Shown here piece by piece: positions 42,679-51,457 of a DNA stretch of 64,000 bases (the first letter of the stretch is position 1; each line of letters opens with the position of its first letter). The position numbers and the translations under genes are program-made. The notes under the pieces are model-generated. The model saw only the letters and a program-made list of their open reading frames with translations. It did not search any database and was not told where the DNA came from. This stretch comes from Actibacterium sp. MT2.3-13A (GTDB lineage: Bacteria; Pseudomonadota; Alphaproteobacteria; Rhodobacterales; Rhodobacteraceae): NCBI RefSeq assembly GCF_018139985.1, contig NZ_JAGSOU010000009.1:62001-126000 (forward strand), written 5' to 3'.

Positions 42679-43323
42679 TCAGAGATCCACGCCGGTGCCC
42701 TGCAGCACCCCGTGTTCCAGCGCGTAGCGGGTCAGCCCCGCGGTCGAGGAGATTCCCAGCTTGCGCTTGATGTTCTTGCGGTGGGTCTCGACCGTGCGGA
42801 CCGAGATGTCAAGCGCGGCGGCGACTTCCTTGTTGGAGCGGCCCTGCGCCAGTTGCAGCAGGATGGTCTGCTCGCGGTTGGTGAGCTGTTCGCGCGGCGT
42901 GCCGGCCTTGGGCGTCAGCGCGGCGTTGGCGCCGGTGCACAGATAGCGTTCGCCGGACATCACGGAATCGATGGCGCGCTTGATCTCCTCGGTGGGGACG
43001 TCCTTCAGGATGTAGCCCATCGCGCCGTGGCTCAGCGCCGAGATCACATATTCGGCGCTGTCATGCATGGACAGGATCACGATCCGCGTCTCGGGCCGGC
43101 GTTCGAGGATGATCTCGGCCGCCGTCAGCCCGCCCACCTGCGGCATGTTCAGGTCGAGCAGGATCACGTCGGGGGCCAGGTCGCCGACCCTCTCGATCGC
43201 CTCCTGGCCGTTGGAGAGCGTGCCGACCACGGTCAGGTCGTCATAGGTTTCGAGGATCGCCTCGATCCCCTCGGCCACCATCGGGTGGTCGTCAACGATG
43301 GCGATGCGGACCGGTTTGTTCAT
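42679..43323 (-). CDS. NarL/FixJ-family response regulator
   Basis: A 214-residue response regulator. The receiver domain has D10/D11 and the phosphoacceptor D57 in ILLDLNMP, with K in LKDVPTEE. The GerE-type helix-turn-helix covers about 148-205 (LTNREQTILLQLAQGRSNKEV and SVRTVETHRKNIKRKL regions). The start overlaps the kinase stop (ATGA), so the two are coupled. Its likely target is the divergent TRAP transporter operon. Confidence 0.92.
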   Translation of the reverse strand: MNKPVRIAIVDDHPMVAEGIEAILETYDDLTVVGTLSNGQEAIERVGDLAPDVILLDLNMPQVGGLTAAEIILERRPETRIVILSMHDSAEYVISALSHGAMGYILKDVPTEEIKRAIDSVMSGERYLCTGANAALTPKAGTPREQLTNREQTILLQLAQGRSNKEVAAALDISVRTVETHRKNIKRKLGISSTAGLTRYALEHGVLQGTGVDL

Positions 43324-44747
43324 GCGCTGGCCTTTGTCTGATTTTCCGGGGGCAGCATATGCGTCAAAGGCACGCGGGCCTCGATCATCGTGCCGTTGCG
43401 CGAGGACAGGATCCGCAGCGTGCCGTCGAGCTGCTCCATCCGTTCCTGCATGTTGCGCAGGCCAAGCCCGCCGCTGTCGGTCTGGGCGCCCTGGGCAGCG
43501 GTGAGGCCGCGGCCGTTGTCCTCGATCCGCAGCATCGCGCCGGCGGTGTCGCCGCGCACCTTCAGCACCACCTTCGTCGCGCCGGAGTGGCGTTCGATAT
43601 TGGTCAGGGCCTCCTGCGCGATGCGGTAGAGCGCGATCTTGGCGTCCTGGTCGAGGCGGTTGCGGAACACCACGGTCTCGAACTGGGTCTCGATGCCGGT
43701 GCGGGCCTGGAATTCCTCGCACAGCGCCTTGAGCGCGGGGCCGACGCCGAGATCGTCCAGCACCCCGGGGCGCAGGTCGCGCGAGATCCGGCGCACCTCC
43801 TGGATGGCGCCGTTGAGGCCCGCGATGCCCTTGTCCAGGCTGTCGCCGGCGCGGGCGTCGCCGGTGGTCAGGCGCCGGCGCGCCAGTTCCAGCGCATAGC
43901 GCGCGCCGACGAGGATCTGGCTGATGCTGTCGTGCAGCTCGCGCGCGACGCGGCCGCGCTCCTCCTCCTGGGTGTCGAAGATGCGCTGGGTGAGCTGCTT
44001 GAGCTTGGCGTCCGCGAGGCGGCGCTCGCGGATGTTGATGAACAGGCCCGACAGGAAGACCAGCATCAGCGCGGCGATGGTGATCACCACGATCCACAGG
44101 AAGGTGCGCTGCACCCGCGCCTTGGTCTCGGCCCGCGCCGCGGCCACGGTGTTCAGAACGTCGTCGATGAAGATGCCGGTGCCCACTGCCCAGCGCCAGT
44201 CCTGCAGACCGATGACGTAGGAGACCATCTGCGCGGTCTCGCCGGTAGAGGGCTTGGTCCACAGATAGCTGTGATAGCCGCCCCCCGTGCGCGCCAGCGC
44301 GATCAGGCGGTCCACCACCGGCGTTCCCTCCGGATCCTCCAGCCCTGCCCAGTTGCGGTTGATGAACGCGGTCTGGCGCGGGCTGACGAGATTGGTGCCG
44401 TCGTAGTCGTAGACGAAGAAATAGCCGTCCTGCCCATAGAGCATCGCGGCGAGGGTCTGGATCACCTTCTCCTTGGCCGCGTCGTCGTCGGGCAGGGCGC
44501 TGCCATAGACCGAGGCGTAGGCGGTGCGCGCCAGCGAGATGTAGTTCTTCAGCTCGTCCCGCTTGGCCGCGATCAGCTGGGCCTCGAGCGCGGCGATCTC
44601 GCGCTCGGCCAGTTGTTTCGACTGATGCGCCACCAGCCCCGCGATCGCCGCCACCGCCAGCACCAGCGGCAGGGTTGCCAGAAGAAACAGCTTCTGCGCG
44701 TAGCTCAGGCGGCGCCGTTTCCTTGTGGGTCCGGTTTGCACGCTCAT
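43320..44747 (-). CDS. Cache-domain sensor histidine kinase
   Basis: A 475-residue membrane sensor. One helix at about 19-40 and another near 210-232 bracket a periplasmic Cache-type domain (about 45-205) with YGQDGYFFVYDYDG and DWRWAVGTGIFID. A HisKA_3 dimerisation helix follows with the phospho-histidine in ARELHDSISQILVGAR near residue 263, then an HATPase domain with DNGRG and GGLGLRNMQER. Such kinases sense small organic acids and similar ligands. The ATG at 44747 has GAGGGG upstream. It is divergent from a TRAP transporter and probably senses the same solute. Confidence 0.9.
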   Translation of the reverse strand: MSVQTGPTRKRRRLSYAQKLFLLATLPLVLAVAAIAGLVAHQSKQLAEREIAALEAQLIAAKRDELKNYISLARTAYASVYGSALPDDDAAKEKVIQTLAAMLYGQDGYFFVYDYDGTNLVSPRQTAFINRNWAGLEDPEGTPVVDRLIALARTGGGYHSYLWTKPSTGETAQMVSYVIGLQDWRWAVGTGIFIDDVLNTVAAARAETKARVQRTFLWIVVITIAALMLVFLSGLFINIRERRLADAKLKQLTQRIFDTQEEERGRVARELHDSISQILVGARYALELARRRLTTGDARAGDSLDKGIAGLNGAIQEVRRISRDLRPGVLDDLGVGPALKALCEEFQARTGIETQFETVVFRNRLDQDAKIALYRIAQEALTNIERHSGATKVVLKVRGDTAGAMLRIEDNGRGLTAAQGAQTDSGGLGLRNMQERMEQLDGTLRILSSRNGTMIEARVPLTHMLPPENQTKASA

Positions 44748-44979
44748 CGGCCCCTCATCCCCATGTTGTGGCCGAATCGCAAGATGAAACGGCCGGCGCG
44801 CTGCGTCAATTGTTCTCAGCCTGCCTGTTTTTCGGGCCGAATGGGCATGAAAGCCGATAAAACGCAGCGTTCTACGCACTACTAGGTATTTATTCGGCGG
44901 ATTGCTGCCGTTAGGGTTTCCGGCACTGAAAACGATCCGCCCGCCTCTGGCCGGGCTTTCATTCGGGAGGAGAGACCTT
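44748..44979. promoter_or_regulatory. Divergent control region between kinase and TRAP operon
   Basis: This 232-bp region separates the two operons and must contain both promoters. An AT-rich motif, TACTAGGTATTTA at 44880-44892, stands out from the GC-rich surroundings, with a related CTACGCA 8 bp before it. It is a candidate binding or promoter element for the neighbouring response regulator. I could not assign -35 and -10 elements with confidence. Confidence 0.4.
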
Positions 44980-46062
44980 ATGGATCGTCGTTCTTTTCTG
45001 AGAACTTCCGCGCTTGGCGGGACCGCTGCGGCAGCTTCCACTCTGGCTGCACCGGTTTACGCACAGGGCAAGCGCACCCTGACCATGGTCACGACCTGGG
45101 GCCGCGGCCTGGCGGGCGTGTTCGACGCTGCGCAGCACGCCGCTGACACCATCACCGCCATGTCCGACGGCCAGCTCACCGTCGACGTGAAAGCCGCCGG
45201 CGAACTGGTGGGCGCCTTCGAGGTGTTCGACGCCGTGACCGCCGGTCAGGCCGACATGTATCACGGTGCCGACTACTACTTCGTGGGTCAGCACCCCGGC
45301 TACGCCTTCTTCACCTCCGTGCCCTTCGGCATGACCGCGCAGGAACTGGCCAACTGGTACTACCACGGCGACGGCGCGGCGCTGCACGACGAACTGGGCC
45401 AGATCTTCGGCCTGAAATCCTTCCTCGGCGGCAACACCGGCGCCCAGTCGGGCGGCTGGTTCGCCAAGGAAATCTCCGGCCCCGAGGACTTCAACGGTCT
45501 GAAGTTCCGCATGCCGGGCCTGGGCGGCAAGGCGCTCGGCAAGCTGGGCGCATCGGTGCAGAACCTGCCCGGCGCCGAGGTGTACCAGGCGCTGGCCTCG
45601 GGCGCCATCGACGGCACCGAGTGGATCGGCCCCTGGGCCGACGAGAAGGCCGGCTTCCAGGAGATCACCAAGTTCTACTACACCGCCGGCTTCCACGAGC
45701 CGGGCGCGGGCCTGTCGATCGCGCTCAACCGCGAAGTGTTCGAGGGCCTGACCCCGGCGCAGCAGAAGATCGTCGAGATCGCCTCGGCCGAGGCGCACCA
45801 GTGGAACCTGGCGCAATTCCTGGCCAACAATGGTGCCGCCCTGGTGCGGCTGCAGGCCGCCGGCGTCAAGACCCTGGAATTCCCGGACTCTGTGTGGGAT
45901 GCCTTCGGCAAGGCCTCCGACGAGGTGCACCAGGAGAACATGGGCGATCCGCTGTACAAGAAGATCTACGACAGCTACATCGCCTCGATGAAAGCATCGT
46001 CGGGCTGGATCCAGAAGTCGGAAGGCGCCTACCGCGAGCAGCGCGACCGCGTTCTGGGCTAA
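44980..46062 (+). CDS. TRAP transporter solute-binding protein, DctP/TakP-like
   Basis: Periplasmic solute receptor of 360 residues. A twin-arginine signal peptide (MDRRSFLRTSALGG to PVYAQ, residues 1-29) indicates folded export. The core resembles the 2-oxoacid-binding TakP group: GGNTGAQSGGWFAKEI, GLKFRMPGLGGKALGKLG and DGTEWIGPWADEKAGF. A keto acid or similar carboxylate is the likely substrate. GGGAGGAGA precedes ATG 44980. A terminator-like hairpin follows, so this gene is probably expressed above the two permease genes. Confidence 0.9.
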   Translation: MDRRSFLRTSALGGTAAAASTLAAPVYAQGKRTLTMVTTWGRGLAGVFDAAQHAADTITAMSDGQLTVDVKAAGELVGAFEVFDAVTAGQADMYHGADYYFVGQHPGYAFFTSVPFGMTAQELANWYYHGDGAALHDELGQIFGLKSFLGGNTGAQSGGWFAKEISGPEDFNGLKFRMPGLGGKALGKLGASVQNLPGAEVYQALASGAIDGTEWIGPWADEKAGFQEITKFYYTAGFHEPGAGLSIALNREVFEGLTPAQQKIVEIASAEAHQWNLAQFLANNGAALVRLQAAGVKTLEFPDSVWDAFGKASDEVHQENMGDPLYKKIYDSYIASMKASSGWIQKSEGAYREQRDRVLG

Positions 46063-46085
46063 GTCAAACACGACTGACAACGGTG

Positions 46086-46115
46086 CTTCCCGGCTTCGGC
46101 CGGGGAGTACTTTTT
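46086..46115 (+). terminator. Intercistronic terminator between TRAP receptor and permease genes
   Basis: CTTCCCGGC pairs with GCCGGGGAG (one G-U pair) around a TTCG tetraloop, followed by TAC and five T. It lies 24 bp after the receptor gene and 44 bp before the next. It would reduce transcription into the permease genes and protect the receptor mRNA. Confidence 0.7.
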
Positions 46116-46158
46116 CGTAGGACCCGCGCCCCGGCGCGGAGGGGATACGGGGGACGTG

Positions 46159-47049
46159 ATGCTGGACGGCATCCTTTGGTTCTTTCAGAACATCGGCCTG
46201 GCCTTCTACAATCTGGGATATGCGGTGACGCATCCGAGCCTGTGGCTGGACTGGTCGAACAAAGAAGCGATCATGCGCTTCGTGTATTACGGCGGTTCGA
46301 TCGAGTTCTTCTTCGTCGTGTTCACCGCCTTCCTGGTGCTGACGGCGCTGGGATTGTGGAAGCGCAACATCATGTGGGGCGCGGTGCGCGTGCTCGAAGG
46401 CTTCGCAAACAGCATCGGGCGGTTCTTCGCCTGGGCCGGCCTGCTGATGGTTCTGCAGCAGATCGTCATCGTCTTCGTCCAGCGCATCTTCGCGCGGGCC
46501 GACCTGACCTTCGGCTTCGGCTCTCCGGTCAGCTTCGACGTGAGCTGGTGGGCGGAGGAGCTGAAGTTCTACAACGCGCTGGTGGTCACGCTCTGTGCCA
46601 CCTACACCTTCGTGCAGGGCGGCCATGTGCGCGTGGACCTGGTCTATTCCGCCGTGTCGCACCGCACCAAGCGGGTGATCGACATGATCGGCGCGCTGGT
46701 CTTCATGATGCCGGTGGCGGTGCTGACCTGGATGTATGGCTGGTACTTCATGTGGCGCCACCTGATCACGCCGAAGCCCTCGGCCTCGGACACGCTCGAC
46801 CGGCTGCTGATGAAGGCGCGCGCCGTGCGCTGGAACGTCGAGACAATCGGCTTCTCGCCCAACGGATTCAACGGGTATTTCCTGTTCAAGATCCTGCTGG
46901 TCTTCTTCACCGCCATGGTGTTCCTGCAGGCGATCGCCTTCTTCTACCGCTCCTACCTGGAGTTCGTGGAGGGCGAGGCCAGCACCGGAAAATACCTCGA
47001 CAAGGATACCCTTGGCGCGGGCGAAGAAGCCTACGAAGGCACACACTAA
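46159..47049 (+). CDS. TRAP transporter small permease subunit, enlarged
   Basis: A 296-residue membrane protein, longer than the usual 160-200 residues. Hydrophobic helices lie near 38-60, 83-108, 138-158, 175-198 and 247-268. The block ALVVTLCATYTFVQGGHVRVD with a following VIDMIG is the DctQ core (residues about 140-175). Extra length comes from an N-terminal region with two tryptophan-rich segments and a loop before the last helix. An in-frame GTG at 46156 precedes ATG 46159. It lies 15 bp before the large permease gene. Confidence 0.85.
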   Translation: MLDGILWFFQNIGLAFYNLGYAVTHPSLWLDWSNKEAIMRFVYYGGSIEFFFVVFTAFLVLTALGLWKRNIMWGAVRVLEGFANSIGRFFAWAGLLMVLQQIVIVFVQRIFARADLTFGFGSPVSFDVSWWAEELKFYNALVVTLCATYTFVQGGHVRVDLVYSAVSHRTKRVIDMIGALVFMMPVAVLTWMYGWYFMWRHLITPKPSASDTLDRLLMKARAVRWNVETIGFSPNGFNGYFLFKILLVFFTAMVFLQAIAFFYRSYLEFVEGEASTGKYLDKDTLGAGEEAYEGTH

Positions 47050-47064
47050 AAGGGGCAGGAACAC

Positions 47065-49419
47065 ATGCTTTTCGGACTTGATGGCGTCGAGATCGGCCTG
47101 ATCATCGTCTTCCTCTGCCTCTTCGGGGGCATTCTGTCGGGCTTTCCGGTGGCCTTCGCCATCGGCGGCGCCGGGATCATTTCCTTCGGGATCATCGCCG
47201 CGCTGGACAGCGCGGGGCTGTTGGTGCACCAGGCCATCGACACCGGCTCTGAGGCCTACCGCGCGCTGGTCGCCAGCGGGCTTCATCCCGACCACATATC
47301 GGTCTTCCGATATCCTGAGCTGCCGCGCATGGATACGGCGATCTTCCCGAATGGCTGGGAACAGGCGCTTGACCGCAACGTCAGCTTCATCGTCAACCGC
47401 ATGAACGAGCGGGTGCTGGCCGGGGCCTCGATCGAGACCCTGCTGGCGGTGCTGATGTTCGTGCTGATGGGGATCACCCTGGAGCGCTCCAAGATCGCCA
47501 ACGACCTGCTGACCACCATGGCGCGCGTCTTCGGGCCGCTGCCCGGCGGCCTGGCGGTGTCGGTGGTCGTGGTGGGCGCGTTCCTGGCGGCCTCGACCGG
47601 CATCGTGGGCGCCACCGTGGTGACCATGGGCCTGCTGTCGCTGCCGACCATGCTGCGCAACAAATACTCGCCCGAGCTCGCGACCGGCGTGATCGCCGCC
47701 TCGGGCACGCTGGGCCAGATCATCCCGCCCTCGATCGTGATCGTTCTGCTGGGCACGCTGGCCGGCGACCTCTACTCGGCCGCGCAGGAGCAGCGCGCGC
47801 AGCTTGCCGGCTGCTCGGACGCGCTGACCTATCTGGGCGAGGCGGCGGTGGTCTCGGTGGGCACGCTGTTCCAGGCCGCGATCCTGCCGGGCATCATGCT
47901 GGCCGTGCTCTACGCGCTCTATGCCTTCGGCTATGCCATGCTCAAGCCGCACAAGGCCCCGCCCGTGCATGTCGAGGCCAGCACCGGCGAGCCGGTGACC
48001 CGCCGCGAGGGGCTGACCTGGTTCCTGGGCGCACCTGTCGCGCTGATCGGCGGCGCGATCCTGGCGGGCTATATCGGCCTGGTGGGCAGCCAGGACGTGA
48101 CGGTGGACAGCTATTCCGACGCCGGCGAGACCGCGGTGCTGCGCACCAATGTCTCGGATCAGTGCAAGGCCTCACTGATCGAGCTGCACGGCCAGGAGAA
48201 ATGGGACCTGGCGGTGGAGCAGCAGAAGGTCATCGACGCCGCCGGCGGCGTGGAGAAGAGCCACCAGCTGAGCGAAGAGGAGATCGCCACCGCGCGGGCC
48301 GCGAAGATCGCCGCCGCGGCGCCGCTCTCCAGCGCGATCCTCACCGGCTTCGTGCTGCTGTCGCTGGTGCTGACCTCGGCGCGCGGCGTCTCGCCCTCGG
48401 CCGACACCCGTCCGCTGCTGATCGGCGCCGCCGGCGTCGTGCTGGGGCTGGTCGTCGATGCGGCGCTGATCTCGCCGATCACTTCGCCGGGACGCACCGT
48501 CCTGCTGCTGGCCATCCCGCTGGTGCTGACGCTCTATGGCTGCCGCTACGCGGCCACGCTTCTGGGCAAGAACGATCTGCTGCGCGTGGTCTTCCCGCCG
48601 CTGGTGCTGATCGTGGCGGTGCTGGGCTCGATCCTGGGCGGCATCACCAACCCCACGCCGGCAGCGGCGCTGGGGGCGGGCGGCGCGATCATGCTGGCGG
48701 CCTACCGCAAGCTGGCCGAGGAGCAGAAGAGCGGCAAGCTGATCATCTGGTCCTCCTTCGCGGTGGTGATCATGATCTTGGCGGGCATCAATTTCGACCT
48801 GCGCATCAGCCGGTCGGACGTGCCGCTGGAGGATTGGATCGCCTTCTTCGTGGCCCAGGGCGCCTATCACTTCTCGCTGTTCGGCATCCTGTACAGCTGC
48901 TGGGTGCTGTGGCGTTCGGGCGTGCTGCCGCCGATCGTGCGCGAGACGGCGAAGGTGACCTCGATGGTGTTCACCATCCTGATCGGCTCGCAGTTGCTGA
49001 ACCTGGTGGTGATTTCCTTCGGGGGCGAGCATTACATCCAGCAGTTCCTGAAGAGCTTCGACAACGAGTTGACGGTGTTCCTGATCGTGATGCTGGTGCT
49101 CTTCGTGCTGGGCTTCGTGCTCGACTTCCTCGAGATCATCTACATCGTGATCCCGATCGTGGGGCCGGTGATCTATGGCGGCACCTTCGATCCGAAATGG
49201 GTGACCATCATGATCGCGGTGAACCTGCAGACCAGCTTCCTGACGCCGCCCTTCGGCTTCGCGCTGTTCTACCTGCGGGGGGTCGCCCCGCCGGAGGTGA
49301 CCACGGGCCACATCTACCGCGGGATCGTGCCCTTCGTGCTGATCCAGGTGGTGGGGCTGGGGATCCTTTGGTTCTTCCCCTCGATCGTGACGATCGTGCC
49401 GAGCCTCCTGCCGCACTGA
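47065..49419 (+). CDS. TRAP transporter large permease subunit, enlarged
   Basis: A 784-residue membrane transporter, versus about 430 for typical DctM. Conserved DctM helices include GGILSGFPVAFAIGGAG, ASTGIVGATVVTMGLLSLP, GTLGQIIPPSIVIVLLG and, near the end, FVLDFLEIIYIVIPIVGP and NLQTSFLTPPFGFALFYLRG. Two soluble inserts account for part of the extra length: about 50-115 (between the first two helices) and about 340-420 (charged). Additional hydrophobic helices occupy 425-560. It uses the sodium gradient with the small subunit to import the bound solute. Confidence 0.88.
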   Translation: MLFGLDGVEIGLIIVFLCLFGGILSGFPVAFAIGGAGIISFGIIAALDSAGLLVHQAIDTGSEAYRALVASGLHPDHISVFRYPELPRMDTAIFPNGWEQALDRNVSFIVNRMNERVLAGASIETLLAVLMFVLMGITLERSKIANDLLTTMARVFGPLPGGLAVSVVVVGAFLAASTGIVGATVVTMGLLSLPTMLRNKYSPELATGVIAASGTLGQIIPPSIVIVLLGTLAGDLYSAAQEQRAQLAGCSDALTYLGEAAVVSVGTLFQAAILPGIMLAVLYALYAFGYAMLKPHKAPPVHVEASTGEPVTRREGLTWFLGAPVALIGGAILAGYIGLVGSQDVTVDSYSDAGETAVLRTNVSDQCKASLIELHGQEKWDLAVEQQKVIDAAGGVEKSHQLSEEEIATARAAKIAAAAPLSSAILTGFVLLSLVLTSARGVSPSADTRPLLIGAAGVVLGLVVDAALISPITSPGRTVLLLAIPLVLTLYGCRYAATLLGKNDLLRVVFPPLVLIVAVLGSILGGITNPTPAAALGAGGAIMLAAYRKLAEEQKSGKLIIWSSFAVVIMILAGINFDLRISRSDVPLEDWIAFFVAQGAYHFSLFGILYSCWVLWRSGVLPPIVRETAKVTSMVFTILIGSQLLNLVVISFGGEHYIQQFLKSFDNELTVFLIVMLVLFVLGFVLDFLEIIYIVIPIVGPVIYGGTFDPKWVTIMIAVNLQTSFLTPPFGFALFYLRGVAPPEVTTGHIYRGIVPFVLIQVVGLGILWFFPSIVTIVPSLLPH

Positions 49420-49427
49420 CAAACGGA

Positions 49428-49453
49428 AAAGCCGCCCCCTCGGGGGCGGCTTT
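49428..49453 (+). terminator. TRAP operon terminator
   Basis: AAAGCCGCCCCC pairs with GGGGGCGGCTTT, a 12-bp perfect stem with a two-base TC centre, 8 bases after the TRAP permease stop. Confidence 0.8.
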
Positions 49454-49469
49454 GCCCTTTGCAGTCACG

Positions 49470-49502
49470 AAAAGACCCGGAAGCGCCGCTTCCGGGTCTT
49501 TT
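49470..49502. terminator. Bidirectional terminator between TRAP operon and bpt
   Basis: AAAAGACCCGGAAGCG and CGCTTCCGGGTCTTTT form a perfect 16-bp inverted repeat with A and T runs at its outer ends. Either strand gives a stem followed by T, so it can stop both converging transcripts. Confidence 0.9.
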
Positions 49503-49534
49503 CGTTCCGGCGCGTTCGGGCCCGGCGCGGAGGA

Positions 49535-50371
49535 TCAGCCGCGCGCGGCGCGGGTGTCGGGCAGGGTGATCTTGGCCACCTGTTCGGCGATCGGGTCGAC
49601 CGACAGCGGGTGGGTCTCCTCGGCATGGCCGGCGGGATCGCCCAGCGGCTGCCATTGCCCGTGCTTGTAGATCTCCAGCGCCGCGAAATTGGCCTTGTAG
49701 CCCATCTTCGGGCTGCCCGGCACCCAGTAGCCGAGATAGACATAGGGCAGCCCCGCCTCACGCGCGATCTCCACATGGTCGAGGATCACATGGGTGCCGA
49801 GACTGCGGCCCTCCAGGTCGGGATCGTAGAAGGAATAGACCATGCTCAGCCCGTCATCGAGGACGTCGGTCAGGCAGACCGCGGCGAGTTCCCCCTTGCG
49901 GCTGCCAGGCGCGGGCGGGTGGCTGTATTCGACCACGCGCGAGCGCACCGGGGTCTCCTCGATCATGGCGGCGAATTCGAAGATGTCCATGTCGGCCATG
50001 CCGCCATCGGCGTGGCGCGCATCGAGATAGCGCCGGAACAATGCGTATTGCTCCTCCGTGGCCCAGGGTGAGGTCGCCTGCCGGGTCAGTTCGGCGTTGC
50101 GCCGCCAGGTGCGGCGCTGGCCGCGGCTGGGCACGAAATCATCGATCCGGATGCGCGCCGAAAGGCACGCCGCGCAATCGGCGCAGGAGGGGCGGTAGAG
50201 AACGTTCTGCGACCGCCGGAAGCCCTGTTTCGACAGCGCGTCGTTCAGTGTCTCGGCGTATTCGCCCTGCAGCGCGGTGAACAGCTTGCGCTCCATCCTG
50301 TCCGCGAGATAGGGGCAGGGCTGGGGGGCCGTCACATAGAACTGGGGCGCGAGGGGCAGGGTATGGCGCAT
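49535..50371 (-). CDS. bpt: Aspartate/glutamate leucyltransferase
   Basis: Transfers leucine from tRNA to proteins with N-terminal Asp or Glu and so marks them for ClpAP degradation. The 278-residue protein has the arginyltransferase-type N-terminal domain ([30 protein letters not shown]) and C-terminal domain ([20 protein letters not shown]). The C-x2-C motif of the N-terminal domain is intact. Some annotations call this group arginyltransferase; Bpt is the expected bacterial activity. Confidence 0.9.
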   Translation of the reverse strand: MRHTLPLAPQFYVTAPQPCPYLADRMERKLFTALQGEYAETLNDALSKQGFRRSQNVLYRPSCADCAACLSARIRIDDFVPSRGQRRTWRRNAELTRQATSPWATEEQYALFRRYLDARHADGGMADMDIFEFAAMIEETPVRSRVVEYSHPPAPGSRKGELAAVCLTDVLDDGLSMVYSFYDPDLEGRSLGTHVILDHVEIAREAGLPYVYLGYWVPGSPKMGYKANFAALEIYKHGQWQPLGDPAGHAEETHPLSVDPIAEQVAKITLPDTRAARG

Positions 50372-50439
50372 TCAGCTACCAAATTTGCTGCGGTTCGTGA
50401 CAAACGCTAGCAAAGCGCGGGCGACCCGCCAAGCCTTTC

Positions 50440-50880
50440 TCAGACCGCCGCCGGGCGGTTGATCGCCGCCGTTCCCAGCATCAGGTCGTGCAGGCCCTGG
50501 GCACGCGGGCCGGTCAGCATCAGCGCCAGCGAGGCGACCTGCGGCAGCATCATGGAGAAGAACACCGTGAAAAGCAGCGTGTGCAGCGCCGCCTGAGGCA
50601 GGTCCAGACGCTCGCCCCGCGCATTGCGCAGCTCGATCGCCATCAGCCGCATCCCCGGCGTCGCCGAGGCGCCCGCGACGCTGAGCACGCGGTAGACGAA
50701 GCCCACCATCATCGCCAGGAAAGGGAAGTAGAACAGCCCCGTGAAGGCGGTGAAGGGCAGCACCAGGACGGTCAGCAGCACGATCAGAAGCGTGTCCACC
50801 AGCCAGGCGATCAGCCGCTTGAGCGGCACGTCGGCGTAGAACTCGGCATGATAGTCGGGGTCGGGCAGGGCGTTGGTCAT
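50440..50880 (-). CDS. RDD family membrane protein
   Basis: A 146-residue membrane protein. The RDD signature is present in divergent form near residues 22-30 (RLIAWLVDTLLIVLL), followed by two more hydrophobic stretches (about 45-70 and 100-125) and the family block TPGMRLMAIELRN. RDD proteins have been linked to transport, but no substrate is known for this one. It follows DUF2852 on the same strand after 73 bp. Confidence 0.8.
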   Translation of the reverse strand: MTNALPDPDYHAEFYADVPLKRLIAWLVDTLLIVLLTVLVLPFTAFTGLFYFPFLAMMVGFVYRVLSVAGASATPGMRLMAIELRNARGERLDLPQAALHTLLFTVFFSMMLPQVASLALMLTGPRAQGLHDLMLGTAAINRPAAV

Positions 50881-50952
50881 GGAGCCAATCTGGGGCTGCG
50901 GCGGGCAAAAGGGAAGGGCGCCTGATGCGGCGCCCCGGGTTTTTCGTCAGGC

Positions 50953-51348
50953 TCAGGCGGCCGGCGCGCCACTGTCCTCGGGGGCGCGGCGGGCCCGGTC
51001 CTCCATGAACTGGTCGAACTCCATCTTGTCCTTGGATTCGCGCAGGCGTTGCAGGAACGCCTCAAAGCTGTGCTGTTCCTCCTCCAGCCGGCGCAGGGTG
51101 TCGGCCTTGTAGGCGTCGAAGGCGGAATTGCCCGAGGATTTGAACCCGCAGGCGCGGGCGTGGTGACGGCGGGACTGCGAACAGGCGTTGAAGAACATGC
51201 GTTTGCTCCAGATCATGTAGGCAAGAAGGGCAAGGCCCGCGGGCCAGAACAGGATGAAACCCAGCACCATGGCCGCGAGCCAGGCGCCCTTGCCGCGCTG
51301 ATCGAGCCAGGATTCGGCCTGCGAGGGCCAAGTGGCGACGGAACTCAT
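50953..51348 (-). CDS. DUF2852 family membrane protein
   Basis: A 131-residue protein. One hydrophobic segment near 25-48 (AWLAAMVLGFILFWPAGLALL) is followed by a basic turn with two cysteines (NACSQSRRHHARACG) and a charged C-terminal helix, probably a coiled coil, of about 60 residues (AYKADTLRRLEEEQHSFEAFLQRL region). This is the pattern of DUF2852, an alphaproteobacterial family of unknown function. ATG 51348 follows GGGAG. Two matching palindromes lie 27 and 86 bp upstream, so it seems to be a regulated gene. Confidence 0.8.
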   Translation of the reverse strand: MSSVATWPSQAESWLDQRGKGAWLAAMVLGFILFWPAGLALLAYMIWSKRMFFNACSQSRRHHARACGFKSSGNSAFDAYKADTLRRLEEEQHSFEAFLQRLRESKDKMEFDQFMEDRARRAPEDSGAPAA

Positions 51349-51374
51349 GAAACTCTCCCAAACAGGTTGCTCGG

Positions 51375-51393
51375 ATGTGAATGACATTCACAT
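51375..51393. promoter_or_regulatory. Palindromic operator candidate 1 (ATGTGAA-N5-TTCACAT)
   Basis: ATGTGAATGACATTCACAT is a perfect 19-bp palindrome located 27 bp upstream of the DUF2852 start. A further half-site TCACAT follows at 51398-51403. The factor is unknown; the spacing does not match CRP (TGTGA-N6-TCACA), FnrL or PpsR sites. Confidence 0.6.
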
Positions 51394-51433
51394 TGGGTCA
51401 CATGGGAGGGGCGCCTGCCCGGTTCAAGCCATG

Positions 51434-51452
51434 ATGTGAAGGTTTTTCACAT
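51434..51452. promoter_or_regulatory. Palindromic operator candidate 2 (ATGTGAA-N5-TTCACAT)
   Basis: ATGTGAAGGTTTTTCACAT has the same arms and the same 5-bp spacing as candidate 1, with a different centre. Its start is 59 bp from that of candidate 1 and it ends 6 bp from the YbaK stop. Shared arms with different centres point to protein binding more than to an RNA hairpin. Confidence 0.6.
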
Positions 51453-51457
51453 GCAGG

